This document shows positions 53,446 to 62,260 of a stretch of DNA of 64,000 nt, piece by piece. The DNA lies in the NCBI RefSeq assembly GCF_014646655.1, contig NZ_BMNR01000005.1, positions 280,511-344,510 of the forward strand, read 5' to 3'. The notes beneath the pieces are model-generated. The model was not told the origin of the DNA and did not search any database. It saw only the letters and a list, made by a program, of their open reading frames with translations. The position numbers were made by a program, and so were the translations under genes. This DNA comes from Yeosuana aromativorans (lineage in GTDB: Bacteria; Bacteroidota; Bacteroidia; Flavobacteriales; Flavobacteriaceae). The stretch's first letter is position 1; every line of letters starts with the position of its first letter.

Positions 53446-54669
53446 ATGAAAAAATATCATTTGTTTGAGGTTTTTGGGATTGAACTGGAATATATGCTTG
53501 TTCAAAACTCCAATTTAAAAGTTGCTCCCATTGTGGATACACTTTTAACCAAAAAAAATGGAAAATTAACTTCTGATATAGACAATGGAGACATTGCTTG
53601 GAGCAATGAACTAGTGGCACACGTTGTTGAGCTTAAAACCAACGGGCCGACGAATAATTTAGAATGTTTATCAGAAAGTTTTCATAAAAATATTATCGAA
53701 ATTAATGCTCTGTTAAAACCATTACAAGCCTGTTTATTGCCTACAGCGGCTCATCCGTTAATGAATCCGTTGACTGATACGCAATTATGGAAACATGAAT
53801 ACAATGAAATTTATGAGCTTTATAACCGGATTTTCAATTGTAAAGGACATGGTTGGAGCAATGTTCAAAGCACCCATATCAATTTGCCTTTTTATGACGA
53901 TAAGGAATTTGAAAAGTTACATGCGGCCATTCGGATTCTTCTGCCTTTAATTCCGGGTTTATGCGCTAGCTCTCCCATACTTGAAAGCAAAAAAACGGGG
54001 TTTAAGGACACTCGATTGGAATATTATAAAACCAATCAGAAAAAAATACCCGAAATGACAGGCTCTGTTATTCCAGAACGGGTATTTACCAAAGCCGACT
54101 ATTACGCTACTATTTTTGAACCCATAAAAAAGGCCGTCAAGCCGTTTGACCATGACAATATTTTAGATCATCATTTTCTGAATTCAAGAGGTGCCATAGC
54201 ACGCTTTGATAGAAATGCCATTGAAATAAGGTTGGTTGACATTCAAGAATGTCCCAAAGCAGATATGGCTATTTGCAACTTAATTATTGAAATATTAAAG
54301 TTATTGGTCAACAAAAAACTATCAAAACTTCAATTACAAAAAAAATGGCTTAAACAAGACTTACTCAACATTTTAAATCCCATTATAAAAGATGCCGAAA
54401 CATTTAAAGTTTCAAACATGGAATATCTTGAATTGTTTGGTATCAATGAATCTATGAGTGTGCAAAATATCTGGAGACACTTGTATGAGCTTGTTAAAAC
54501 CAATTTGCCTAACCCATATCAAGAAGCTATTGAACATATTTTGATTGAAGGCACATTAGCCACACGAATACTAAACGCCATCGGCAAAGATTACTCAGAA
54601 AAAAATATCACAAAAGTGTATTTGCAATTGGCCAACTGTTTACAAGAAAACAAACTGTTTATACCATGA
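53446..54669 (+). CDS. Glutamate-cysteine ligase-like (GCS2) protein
   Basis: 407 residues from ATG 53446, one base after the preceding stop; a longer frame would overlap the ATP-grasp gene. It starts LFEVFGIELEYMLVQ, the GCS2 Gly-x-Glu-x-Glu metal-binding opening; NVQSTHINLPFYDDKEFEK matches the middle H-x-N motif. COOH-NH2 ligase of the glutamine-synthetase fold; does not need to be true GshA. Predicted second ligase in a peptide-forming pathway. Overlaps the next gene by four bases. Confidence 0.88.
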   Translation: MKKYHLFEVFGIELEYMLVQNSNLKVAPIVDTLLTKKNGKLTSDIDNGDIAWSNELVAHVVELKTNGPTNNLECLSESFHKNIIEINALLKPLQACLLPTAAHPLMNPLTDTQLWKHEYNEIYELYNRIFNCKGHGWSNVQSTHINLPFYDDKEFEKLHAAIRILLPLIPGLCASSPILESKKTGFKDTRLEYYKTNQKKIPEMTGSVIPERVFTKADYYATIFEPIKKAVKPFDHDNILDHHFLNSRGAIARFDRNAIEIRLVDIQECPKADMAICNLIIEILKLLVNKKLSKLQLQKKWLKQDLLNILNPIIKDAETFKVSNMEYLELFGINESMSVQNIWRHLYELVKTNLPNPYQEAIEHILIEGTLATRILNAIGKDYSEKNITKVYLQLANCLQENKLFIP

Positions 54670-55349
54670 AACTGGTGCTAACTTGTGAGCACGGAGGCAA
54701 TGTTGTTCCAAAAGAATATGTTTCGTTATTTAAAAATAATACAGCGGTTTTAAAAACACATAGAAGTTTTGATTTGGGAGCCTTTGATGTTTTCAATGAG
54801 TTAAAAGCACTTTCTAATTTTTCAAAATCCAATACAATTAGTCGATTGCTTATTGAACTCAATCGGTCTTTGCATCACAAGCATTTATTTTCAGAATTTT
54901 CAAAAAACTTGTCAATAACTGAAAAACAATACCTAATCGATCAATATTACTTACCATACAGGAATGATATTGAAAACATAATCAAAAGTTATATTGAACA
55001 AGGTGAAACGGTGATACACCTTTCTGTGCACAGCTTCACTCCTATTTTAAACAATGTAAAAAGGAACTGCGATATTGGCTTGCTCTATGATTCTACAAAC
55101 AAGATTGAAAAACAGTTTTGCAAGCAACTTAAAAATAGCATTAAAAAGCTAAATCCTGATTTAAACGTCAGATACAATTACCCCTATTTAGGAAAAGCTG
55201 ACGGATTTACTACGTATTTAAGAAAGCGGTTTCCAGAAAATTATCTTGGAATTGAATTGGAAATCAATCAAAAGTTTTCAAATAACAATAAAATAGATTC
55301 ATCAATTAAACAAACTTTGTTTGCCGCATTAAGCCAAGTAATTGATTAA
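54666..55349 (+). CDS. N-formylglutamate amidohydrolase-like protein
   Basis: 227 residues. Starts LVLTCEHGGNVVPKEY (zinc-binding His/Glu region), then HRSFDLGAFDVFNEL and ELNRSLHH; VIHLSVHSFTP holds another ligand. It matches the FGase/HutG family, which belongs to the zinc peptidase-like fold. In this operon it probably trims or releases the ligated product rather than working in histidine degradation. Last gene of the operon; stops convergently against the NYN gene with two bases between. Confidence 0.88.
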   Translation: MKLVLTCEHGGNVVPKEYVSLFKNNTAVLKTHRSFDLGAFDVFNELKALSNFSKSNTISRLLIELNRSLHHKHLFSEFSKNLSITEKQYLIDQYYLPYRNDIENIIKSYIEQGETVIHLSVHSFTPILNNVKRNCDIGLLYDSTNKIEKQFCKQLKNSIKKLNPDLNVRYNYPYLGKADGFTTYLRKRFPENYLGIELEINQKFSNNNKIDSSIKQTLFAALSQVID

Positions 55350-55351
55350 AC

Positions 55352-56077
55352 TTATTTGTTTTTAACGTATATCAGTTTAAAGCGACCATTGCTTTGGTCC
55401 CGTTGTTCCATTTCAAACATATCCAAAGATTTAAACAATGGGGTGAGTTTTTCAAAACCAAAGTTTCTGGCATCAAAATTTGGCTGTTTTTTTAAAATCA
55501 ACGACCCAACATCACCCAAAAATGCCCAACCATCATCATCGGCGGCATCAGAGACTGAGTTTTTCAGCATCCTAATTACCTTAGGTGTAATATTATATAA
55601 ATTGGCTTTTTCAGATTTTTTACCTTCTACCTTCTCATCATATGTTTTTAAGATTTCAAGATAAATAAACTTATCACAAGCAACGATAAACGGATCAGGC
55701 GTTTTCTTTTCGCCAATGCCATAAACCTGTAAACCAGCCTCGCGCAACCTGGTTGCCAGCTTTGTAAAATCGCTATCGGATGATGCCAAACAAAACGCAT
55801 CTACTTTGTTTGAATATAAAATATCCATGGCATCAATAATCATGGCTGAATCGGTAGCATTTTTTCCTGTCGTGTAACTATATTGTTGTATGGGGCTGAT
55901 AGCGTTTTCTAGCAGTACACTTTTCCATTTTGCCAAATGAGGTTTGGTCCAGTCGCCATAAATTCGCTTGATGGTTGGCGTACCATATTTAGCAATTTCC
56001 TGCATCATCTCAGTTATGTACTTTGATGGAATATTATCGCCATCAATTAAAACGGCTATTTTGGTGTCTTTTATCAT
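55352..56077 (-). CDS. NYN domain protein with C-terminal OST-HTH/LOTUS-like region
   Basis: 241 residues from ATG 56077, chosen because KIAVLIDGDNIPS begins the NYN fold; an upstream start adds a hydrophobic stretch of doubtful value. Acidic residues for metal binding: DGDN near 11-14, TDSAMIIDAMDIL, and LASSDSDFTKLATRL. PIN-like nuclease fold as in LabA/YaiE, probably acting on RNA. Residues 160-240 resemble a LOTUS domain (FLGDVGSLILKKQPNFDARNFGFEKLTPLF). Confidence 0.85.
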   Translation of the reverse strand: MIKDTKIAVLIDGDNIPSKYITEMMQEIAKYGTPTIKRIYGDWTKPHLAKWKSVLLENAISPIQQYSYTTGKNATDSAMIIDAMDILYSNKVDAFCLASSDSDFTKLATRLREAGLQVYGIGEKKTPDPFIVACDKFIYLEILKTYDEKVEGKKSEKANLYNITPKVIRMLKNSVSDAADDDGWAFLGDVGSLILKKQPNFDARNFGFEKLTPLFKSLDMFEMEQRDQSNGRFKLIYVKNK

Positions 56078-56242
56078 AGTTGATAAAGGTACTGAAAAAA
56101 CAAGTATGCTTTTAAATCCTATCATAGATTTAAATCAATATTTTTAAAAGCACTTTTAACATTTTGACATAAAAAAATATGTTTATAATAATTACTTTTA
56201 GAACGACTAATTCATATTAATATAAATAATCGTTTAAATCCA

Positions 56243-58843
56243 ATGAAACAATCACATTCAAAAAGCATCAGGTTGCTAAGTGTTGCTTGTGTTTTATTAG
56301 CCATGCTAATGTTCCAGCAGACACATGCACAAAAGAGGAACAAAAAAGACAAAGAAAATTCATCTAAAGAAGTAACCGCTACACCAAAAAAAGACAAAGA
56401 AAAAACCATCAAAGACCTCGTTAAATCCAGTAAAGAAATTGATGGATTGTTCAAAATTTATCAAGATACCATTACTGGTTCTATACAAATGCTCATATCA
56501 GAAGATCAAATTGGAAAAGAGTATATTTATTTTAGCCAAATTGCAGATGGTGTTTTAGATGTTGGCAGAAACAGAGGGTCTTACAGAGGTTCTAAGGTGT
56601 TTAAAATAAATAAATACTTTAACAATATAGAGTTTGTAACTCAAAATACCTCGTTTTATTTTGATCCCAACAATCCATTATCAAAATCAAAAGATGCCAA
56701 CGTTAGCGAAGGCAATATGGCCAGTTTAGAAATTGAAGCACAGGATAAAGAAAAAGGTCTCTATTTAATCAAAGCAGGCAATATATTTTTGAGTGAAACC
56801 TTATCCCAAATAAAACCAGCATCAAGACCAGGTGCTTCAAGTAACGAATTCAAACTTGGAAATTTGGACAAAGCAAAAACCAAAATAAATTCAATTAAAA
56901 ACTATCCAGAAAACACCAATCTTGAAGTTGAATATGTTTACTCTTCACCATCAGTTTCAAACGGTGGTTCAAATGCTTTAGCAGACAGCAGAAATGTGAG
57001 CATTAAAGTGTATCACACGCTAATGGCAATGCCAGAAGATGACTATCAGCCAAGATTTGATGATCCTAGGGTTGGTTATTTTACTACTGAAGTCAATGAT
57101 CAGACATCTACAAGTTCTACACCTTACCGAGACTTAATACACAGATGGAATTTAGTAAAGAAAGATCCAGAAGCAGCTATCTCTGAACCTGTAAAGCCTA
57201 TTACATGGTGGATAGAAAACTCAACCCCATTGGAATGGCGGGAAACCATAAAAAATGCTGTGTTACAATGGAATGTTGCTTTTGAAAAAGCGGGCTTTAA
57301 AAATGCTATGGAAGTTAAAGTACAACCTGATGATGCCACATGGGATGCAGGGGATATTAGATATAATGTATTGCGATGGACATCATCTCCCACACCTCCA
57401 TTTGGAGGCTATGGACCAAGTTTTGTGAACCCAAGAACAGGTGAGATTTTAGGGGCAGATATTATGCTTGAATTTGCCCATTTCACAAACAGAGTGTTCT
57501 ATGACAAAATATATGACTTAGCATCATCAGTTGAAGAACCAGTTGACAATTCCAACAACTATAAATCAGATCAAATGTATTGCTCTTTAGGACAACGATT
57601 ACAAAATGAGACTATGTTTGCCAGTGCTGTAGCATCAGCTACAGGAGCTACTGATTTTGAAATGGAGCGCCTTAAAAAAGAATCCATGATGGCGCTTATT
57701 ATGCATGAAGTTGGGCATACATTAGGGCTCAACCATAACATGAAAGCCAGTTATTTATATTCACCAGAACAGTTGGCAGATGCTGATTTCATTAAAGGAA
57801 AATGTTTAACAGCCTCTGTGATGGATTATGCCGCTTTAAATATCACACGAGATAGAAGCAAACAAGGGCAATATGATGATGTTGCCGTTGGGCCATATGA
57901 TATTTGGGCTATTCAGCTGGGTTACACGCCATTTAAATCTGAAGATGAACGCCAAGCTTTATTAAACGAATCTACAAAACCAGAGCATATTTTTGGCAAT
58001 GACGCTGATGATATGCGTTCACCAGGTAAAGCCATAGACCCAAGAGTAAATGTTTCTGACCAATCAAATGATCAAATAAAATGGGCCATTGACAGAATTG
58101 AATTGTCAAATGATTTAATGAAGGATGCCAAAGCTAAGTTTACTAAAAATGGGCAATCCTATCAAGAGCTTCGTCGCGTTTATTATTTATTGAGTGGACA
58201 ACAAGGTTCTGCCGCAAATACCATTTCAAGATTTATTGGTGGTGTTTATGTTGATCGTGCTATGGCAGGTCAAGAAGGTGCTACACAACCCTATACTCCA
58301 GTAAGCTTAAAGGACCAAAAACGAGCCATGGCTGCACTAAGTAAATATGTGTTTGCCCCTAATGCGTTTGATGCACCAAATGATTTATATAACTATCTAG
58401 CCATGCAGCGAAGAGGGCAAGAATTTTTCAGAGGTCCAGAAGATCCTAAAATACACAGTCAGGTTTTGGCATACCAAAAGAATGTGTTGAACCATTTGTT
58501 GCACTACAATACACTACAAAGAATAACAGATTCTGAATTGTACGGTAATGAATATAGCTTATCGTCTTTCATGACTGACTTGAACAATGCCATTTTTAAA
58601 ACAGATATAAATGGCAATGTTAATTCTTTTAGGCAAAATCTTCAATTGGAATATACCAATATGCTTATTGACATGCTAACTGGTAAGCAATCTGACAAAT
58701 ATGATTTTAATGCAAAATCCATGGCGTTGTATAATTTGAAAACTATTAGAACGATGGCCATTCCGTCAGGTAATATAAGTTCAAAAGCACACAAAGAACA
58801 TTTAAGAACACTAATTGACAATGCATTAAAAGAAATCAAATAA
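56243..58843 (+). CDS. Secreted zinc-dependent metalloprotease (DUF5117/DUF5118-type)
   Basis: 866 residues with signal peptide (SVACVLLAMLMFQQTHAQ). A Lys-rich linker (30-65) is followed by the conserved N-terminal domains (KVFKINKYFNNIEFV) and a metzincin-like catalytic core with HEVGHTLGLNHN (His488, Glu489, His492, His498). The Met-turn-like SVMDYAALN lies about 40 residues later. Common in Bacteroidota; substrate unknown, probably extracellular protein. Terminator at 58862. Confidence 0.92.
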   Translation: MKQSHSKSIRLLSVACVLLAMLMFQQTHAQKRNKKDKENSSKEVTATPKKDKEKTIKDLVKSSKEIDGLFKIYQDTITGSIQMLISEDQIGKEYIYFSQIADGVLDVGRNRGSYRGSKVFKINKYFNNIEFVTQNTSFYFDPNNPLSKSKDANVSEGNMASLEIEAQDKEKGLYLIKAGNIFLSETLSQIKPASRPGASSNEFKLGNLDKAKTKINSIKNYPENTNLEVEYVYSSPSVSNGGSNALADSRNVSIKVYHTLMAMPEDDYQPRFDDPRVGYFTTEVNDQTSTSSTPYRDLIHRWNLVKKDPEAAISEPVKPITWWIENSTPLEWRETIKNAVLQWNVAFEKAGFKNAMEVKVQPDDATWDAGDIRYNVLRWTSSPTPPFGGYGPSFVNPRTGEILGADIMLEFAHFTNRVFYDKIYDLASSVEEPVDNSNNYKSDQMYCSLGQRLQNETMFASAVASATGATDFEMERLKKESMMALIMHEVGHTLGLNHNMKASYLYSPEQLADADFIKGKCLTASVMDYAALNITRDRSKQGQYDDVAVGPYDIWAIQLGYTPFKSEDERQALLNESTKPEHIFGNDADDMRSPGKAIDPRVNVSDQSNDQIKWAIDRIELSNDLMKDAKAKFTKNGQSYQELRRVYYLLSGQQGSAANTISRFIGGVYVDRAMAGQEGATQPYTPVSLKDQKRAMAALSKYVFAPNAFDAPNDLYNYLAMQRRGQEFFRGPEDPKIHSQVLAYQKNVLNHLLHYNTLQRITDSELYGNEYSLSSFMTDLNNAIFKTDINGNVNSFRQNLQLEYTNMLIDMLTGKQSDKYDFNAKSMALYNLKTIRTMAIPSGNISSKAHKEHLRTLIDNALKEIK

Positions 58844-58861
58844 AATTTTTCATTAAAACTT

Positions 58862-58893
58862 AAAAAAGCTACTTGAATCAAGTAGCTTTTTTT
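58862..58893 (+). terminator. Intrinsic terminator after the metalloprotease gene
   Basis: A6-GCTACTTGA (58862-58876) pairs with TCAAGTAGC-T7 (58878-58893). Nearly perfect long stem, U tract on both strands. Confidence 0.9.
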
Positions 58894-59005
58894 ATAGGAT
58901 TAGTTTGTGTTTCTTTTTAGTGACATGCATGTGTTTACTGTATGTTTCACAAACTAATACATACTGTAAAGTTCAAATTTCATGCCATGATTTAATATGT
59001 AAATG

Positions 59006-59554
59006 CTAGGAATATTCGGGAATTTTACCTTTTACGCCTTCATAAAATTTATGAATATATTCAAAGTCCTTTTTTATGTCATCTGTAGGATAAAATGGCT
59101 CTGATATACGGTTTTGTTTATTTTCAAAATCCAGTGTAAACATAATGATAGGTACTTTGGCTTCCTTGGCTATGTAATAAAATCCTGTGCGCCATTCATT
59201 TACTTTTTTACGTGTTCCTTCTGGTGACATGGCCATTCTAAATTCGTCACGTTCCTTGAAAAGCTTAGCAATGGCCTGTACTTTATTTCCTTTATTATAT
59301 CGGTCAATTGGTGCACCTCCCAACATTCTGAAAAACCAACCTATTGGAAACACAAACAATTCTTTTTTACCTACAAAATTGGTTTTTACCTTTAAAACAG
59401 AACGCAGTAAAACACCAATATAAAAGTCATGCCAGCTAGTGTGAGGTGCGGCTATGATTACTGCTTTTTTTATCGTACTTTTTGAAATATCAGTATTGCC
59501 CACAACCTTCCATCCTAAAATCTTAAAATAGATAAATTTGGCCAACCATTGCAT
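59006..59554 (-). CDS. Lysophospholipid / 1-acyl-glycerol-3-phosphate acyltransferase (PlsC family)
   Basis: 182 residues. Acyltransferase motifs: H-x4-D in APHTSWHDFYIG, GAPIDR, and MSPEGTRKKV (motif III). Short form, membrane-associated. It lies one base after the KdnB-like gene and so shares its transcript; in this setting it may act in lipid A or outer lipid synthesis, but this is inference. Confidence 0.88.
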   Translation of the reverse strand: MQWLAKFIYFKILGWKVVGNTDISKSTIKKAVIIAAPHTSWHDFYIGVLLRSVLKVKTNFVGKKELFVFPIGWFFRMLGGAPIDRYNKGNKVQAIAKLFKERDEFRMAMSPEGTRKKVNEWRTGFYYIAKEAKVPIIMFTLDFENKQNRISEPFYPTDDIKKDFEYIHKFYEGVKGKIPEYS

Positions 59555-59555
59555 G

Positions 59556-60638
59556 CTACATTTTTTGATAAAGTGATTTTAGCTTATCCCTTGTGATGAG
59601 CTTTTTCCAGTTTTTCCCAATTGCATTTTCCCAGAGAGGTTCTAAACTCAAAGAGATATTGATCATAGTGTCAAACTGTGAGTCATCTAAGTTAGCACAA
59701 ATTCCTTTAGGTAATTGGATGTTGTGCTTCTTTTTCATCTGCTTAAAAAGTTTGACGTCTTCAGGATAAAACTCTTCCAAGTGATCAAATACAATACAAT
59801 TGCCAATACCATGTTTGGTTCCCAACAAATAAGATAAACCATAACTCATAGCGTGGGCAACACCTACTTGTGAATAAGCTATGCTCATACCGCCATGCCA
59901 AGACGCCATCATAAGTTTATCTTGAGACTCGGAAACCGACAAATCATTGTTCAAAAAGATTTCTTTACAAAGGTCAAAGGCTTTTTCTCCATGACTTTGG
60001 CTGAAAGCATTTAAATAAGTACCATTTAAGGACTCTACACAATGGATAAAACAATCCATCCCTGTGTAAAACCATTGGTGTGTTGGAACATCTTTTGTGA
60101 GTTCCGGATCTAATACAACCTGATCAAAAGGCGTGAAATCTGAATTAATACCCAGTTTCATTTCTGGACCTGTTAAGACCGTTGTTCTGGAAACTTCTGC
60201 TCCCGTCCCTGATATGGTAGGAATTCCAACATGATAGATTGCTGGATTTTTAACCAAATCCCAACCCTGATAATCTTTTGCCTCACCTTCATTGGTCAGC
60301 ATGATAGCCACGGCCTTTGCTAAATCCAAAATGGTTCCACCACCAATGCCAATGATACCTGAAGTGCCTTGTCGTGATGTTAAAATGATATCTTCAACCA
60401 AACTATCAACCTGGCCTGTTTTTGGTTCCTCTTTTGCAGATATGTAGATAACCCTATCGTCATAGGATAATGGTATTCTTGATGTCAACCATGCATTTCC
60501 TTTAAAAACATCATCAACCAAAAACACAAAAGGGGCATTAACATTTAATCGCTTTGGGGCTATTATTTCATTTAATTGATTGAAACTACCTCTGCCAAAA
60601 ATCACCCTTGGCACCATGGGAAAGTTTTTATAACTCAT
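59556..60638 (-). CDS. Iron-containing alcohol dehydrogenase, KdnB-like (Kdo 8-oxidase)
   Basis: 360 residues. Group III dehydrogenase: GIGGGTILDLAKAVAIM (NAD loop), TISGTGAEVSRTTVLTG, and metal-binding regions around DCFIHCVESLNGTYLN, HAMSYGLSYLLGTKHGIGN. The N-terminus (FPMVPRVIFGRGSFNQL) and core match what I recall of KdnB from Shewanella, which oxidises C8 of Kdo to an aldehyde for 8-amino-Kdo. The kdsB gene two genes upstream supports this. The partner aminotransferase KdnA is not in the window. Confidence 0.75.
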   Translation of the reverse strand: MSYKNFPMVPRVIFGRGSFNQLNEIIAPKRLNVNAPFVFLVDDVFKGNAWLTSRIPLSYDDRVIYISAKEEPKTGQVDSLVEDIILTSRQGTSGIIGIGGGTILDLAKAVAIMLTNEGEAKDYQGWDLVKNPAIYHVGIPTISGTGAEVSRTTVLTGPEMKLGINSDFTPFDQVVLDPELTKDVPTHQWFYTGMDCFIHCVESLNGTYLNAFSQSHGEKAFDLCKEIFLNNDLSVSESQDKLMMASWHGGMSIAYSQVGVAHAMSYGLSYLLGTKHGIGNCIVFDHLEEFYPEDVKLFKQMKKKHNIQLPKGICANLDDSQFDTMINISLSLEPLWENAIGKNWKKLITRDKLKSLYQKM

Positions 60639-60765
60639 TTAATAAATTTTCATTTAAAACAGTAAAAATAGTATTATTATAATTTCTATTAAGTTAAAAC
60701 GTAGTGAAATTTTATGGAAAATATCAATAAACCATCTATCAAACTTGGGTATTTAAACATTTGTT

Positions 60766-61470
60766 CTAATTCAAAATGTTCAACAATTCCCTTAAGCTTG
60801 CAATGGTTTTATAGGTTTTACCATTGGTTTCTTTTTCTGTAACCTGCTCGTGTGCCCATGTTGTATGAAACGGAACGTGAACAGCGTGAGCCTTTAAATG
60901 AACCAGTGGCAAAATATCGGATTTTAGAGAATTTCCTATCATTAAAAATTCAGACGGATGTATATCCAAATGGTTTAATAGTTTGGAATAATTGGCTTGT
61001 TGCTTATCGCTCATCACTTCTATATGGTGAAAATAATCCGTTAACCCCGATTTTTCCAATTTGCGCTCTTGATCCAATAAATCGCCTTTGGTTGCTAAAA
61101 TCAACCGATAGCGTTTTGATAACTTCTTTAAGACTTCTTCTACGCCATCTAAAAGCTCAACCGGTTTTTCAAGCATGTTTTTACCAATCTCCAAAATGGA
61201 TTGAATGGTTTGTTGCGACACATTATAATTGGAAATTTCCAACGCCATTTCAACCATGGATAACACAAAAGCTTTAATACCATATCCGTATATAGGAAGG
61301 TTTTTCATCTCCATTTTAAACAACTCCTGGTCCGTTTTATTGGGTGTTTCATATTCTGACATGAGATTGCAGAAGGCTATTTCAGCTTCACGAAAATATG
61401 TTTCATTGACCCAGAGCGTGTCATCTGCATCAAAACCAATTACCTTTATCTTACTGTAATCTATTTCCAT
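60766..61470 (-). CDS. HAD family hydrolase
   Basis: 234 residues. FDADDTLW is the nucleophile motif; LILATKGD is motif II and [14 protein letters not shown] motif IV. A cap domain lies between motifs I and II. Resembles the YjjG type of small-molecule phosphatases. It overlaps kdsB by ten bases, suggesting a link with sugar acid metabolism, but it is longer and of different type from KdsC. Confidence 0.82.
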   Translation of the reverse strand: MEIDYSKIKVIGFDADDTLWVNETYFREAEIAFCNLMSEYETPNKTDQELFKMEMKNLPIYGYGIKAFVLSMVEMALEISNYNVSQQTIQSILEIGKNMLEKPVELLDGVEEVLKKLSKRYRLILATKGDLLDQERKLEKSGLTDYFHHIEVMSDKQQANYSKLLNHLDIHPSEFLMIGNSLKSDILPLVHLKAHAVHVPFHTTWAHEQVTEKETNGKTYKTIASLRELLNILN

Positions 61471-62189
61471 AGCTTTTTGGCAAGTTCCAAATCTTCTGGT
61501 GTATCAATTTCAACGCCCTGTACATCTGTTTCTACCATTTTTATGCGTTTACCATATTCTAGGTAACGGATGCACTCAATTTTTTCTGAAGCCTCTAGTT
61601 TCAACATGGGTAAGTGATAAAAGTCTAAAATAGCCTCTTTCCTGAATGCATAAATGCCTTTGTGCTTGTAATATGGTGCATCAACAGTTTTGTCTCTTGG
61701 ATAAGGAATGGGACTTCTGGAAAAGTACAAGGCAAAATTATCTTTATCCACAATAACCTTAACGGTGTTAGGGTTGCTTATTTCGTCCCAATCTGAAATA
61801 GAAACCATCAAAGACGCTAGGTCAATTTGCTTGTCATGGTCATCCTTAAAAACCTCAATGAGCTTTTTTAGGGATTCCTTTTCGGTAAAAGGTTCATCTC
61901 CTTGCACATTGATAACTATGTCAATATCCAAAAATTCCACAGCCTCTGCTATTCTGTCACTACCACACTCATGTTCCTTTTTACTCATGATGGCCTTTCC
62001 ACCATTATTGACTATTTCATCATAAATAATTGAGCTATCGGTAACTACAAATACATCATCAAATAACTGCGTTGCAACGGTAGCTTGATAAGTTCTTAAA
62101 ATGACGCTTTTTCCTGCAAGGTCTTGCATTAATTTTCCTGGAAAGCGTGATGCACTATAGCGTGCTGGTATCATAGAGATTATCTTCAT
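61461..62189 (-). CDS. kdsB: 3-deoxy-manno-octulosonate cytidylyltransferase (CMP-Kdo synthetase)
   Basis: 242 residues from the ATG at 62189; a TTG at 62192 would add one residue. [22 protein letters not shown] is the CTP-binding region, then [15 protein letters not shown] and [17 protein letters not shown] [15 protein letters not shown]. Activates Kdo (or 8-amino-Kdo) as the CMP sugar for lipid A core. First gene of the kdsB-HAD-kdnB-plsC group. Confidence 0.94.
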   Translation of the reverse strand: MKIISMIPARYSASRFPGKLMQDLAGKSVILRTYQATVATQLFDDVFVVTDSSIIYDEIVNNGGKAIMSKKEHECGSDRIAEAVEFLDIDIVINVQGDEPFTEKESLKKLIEVFKDDHDKQIDLASLMVSISDWDEISNPNTVKVIVDKDNFALYFSRSPIPYPRDKTVDAPYYKHKGIYAFRKEAILDFYHLPMLKLEASEKIECIRYLEYGKRIKMVETDVQGVEIDTPEDLELAKKLWK

Positions 62190-62260
62190 CAACGTACTAA
62201 ATCAATTGAACACCAAAAATATAATAATTATTATTGATACAACCTTAGAATGGCTAAAAT

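Noticed and set aside
53022..53447. 141-codon antisense frame over the ATP-grasp gene
   Set aside because: Lies opposite a well-supported domain; composition looks like a mirror of codons, no motif.
60852..61277. 141-codon antisense frame over the HAD gene
   Set aside because: Shadow of the HAD gene; no domain or leader.
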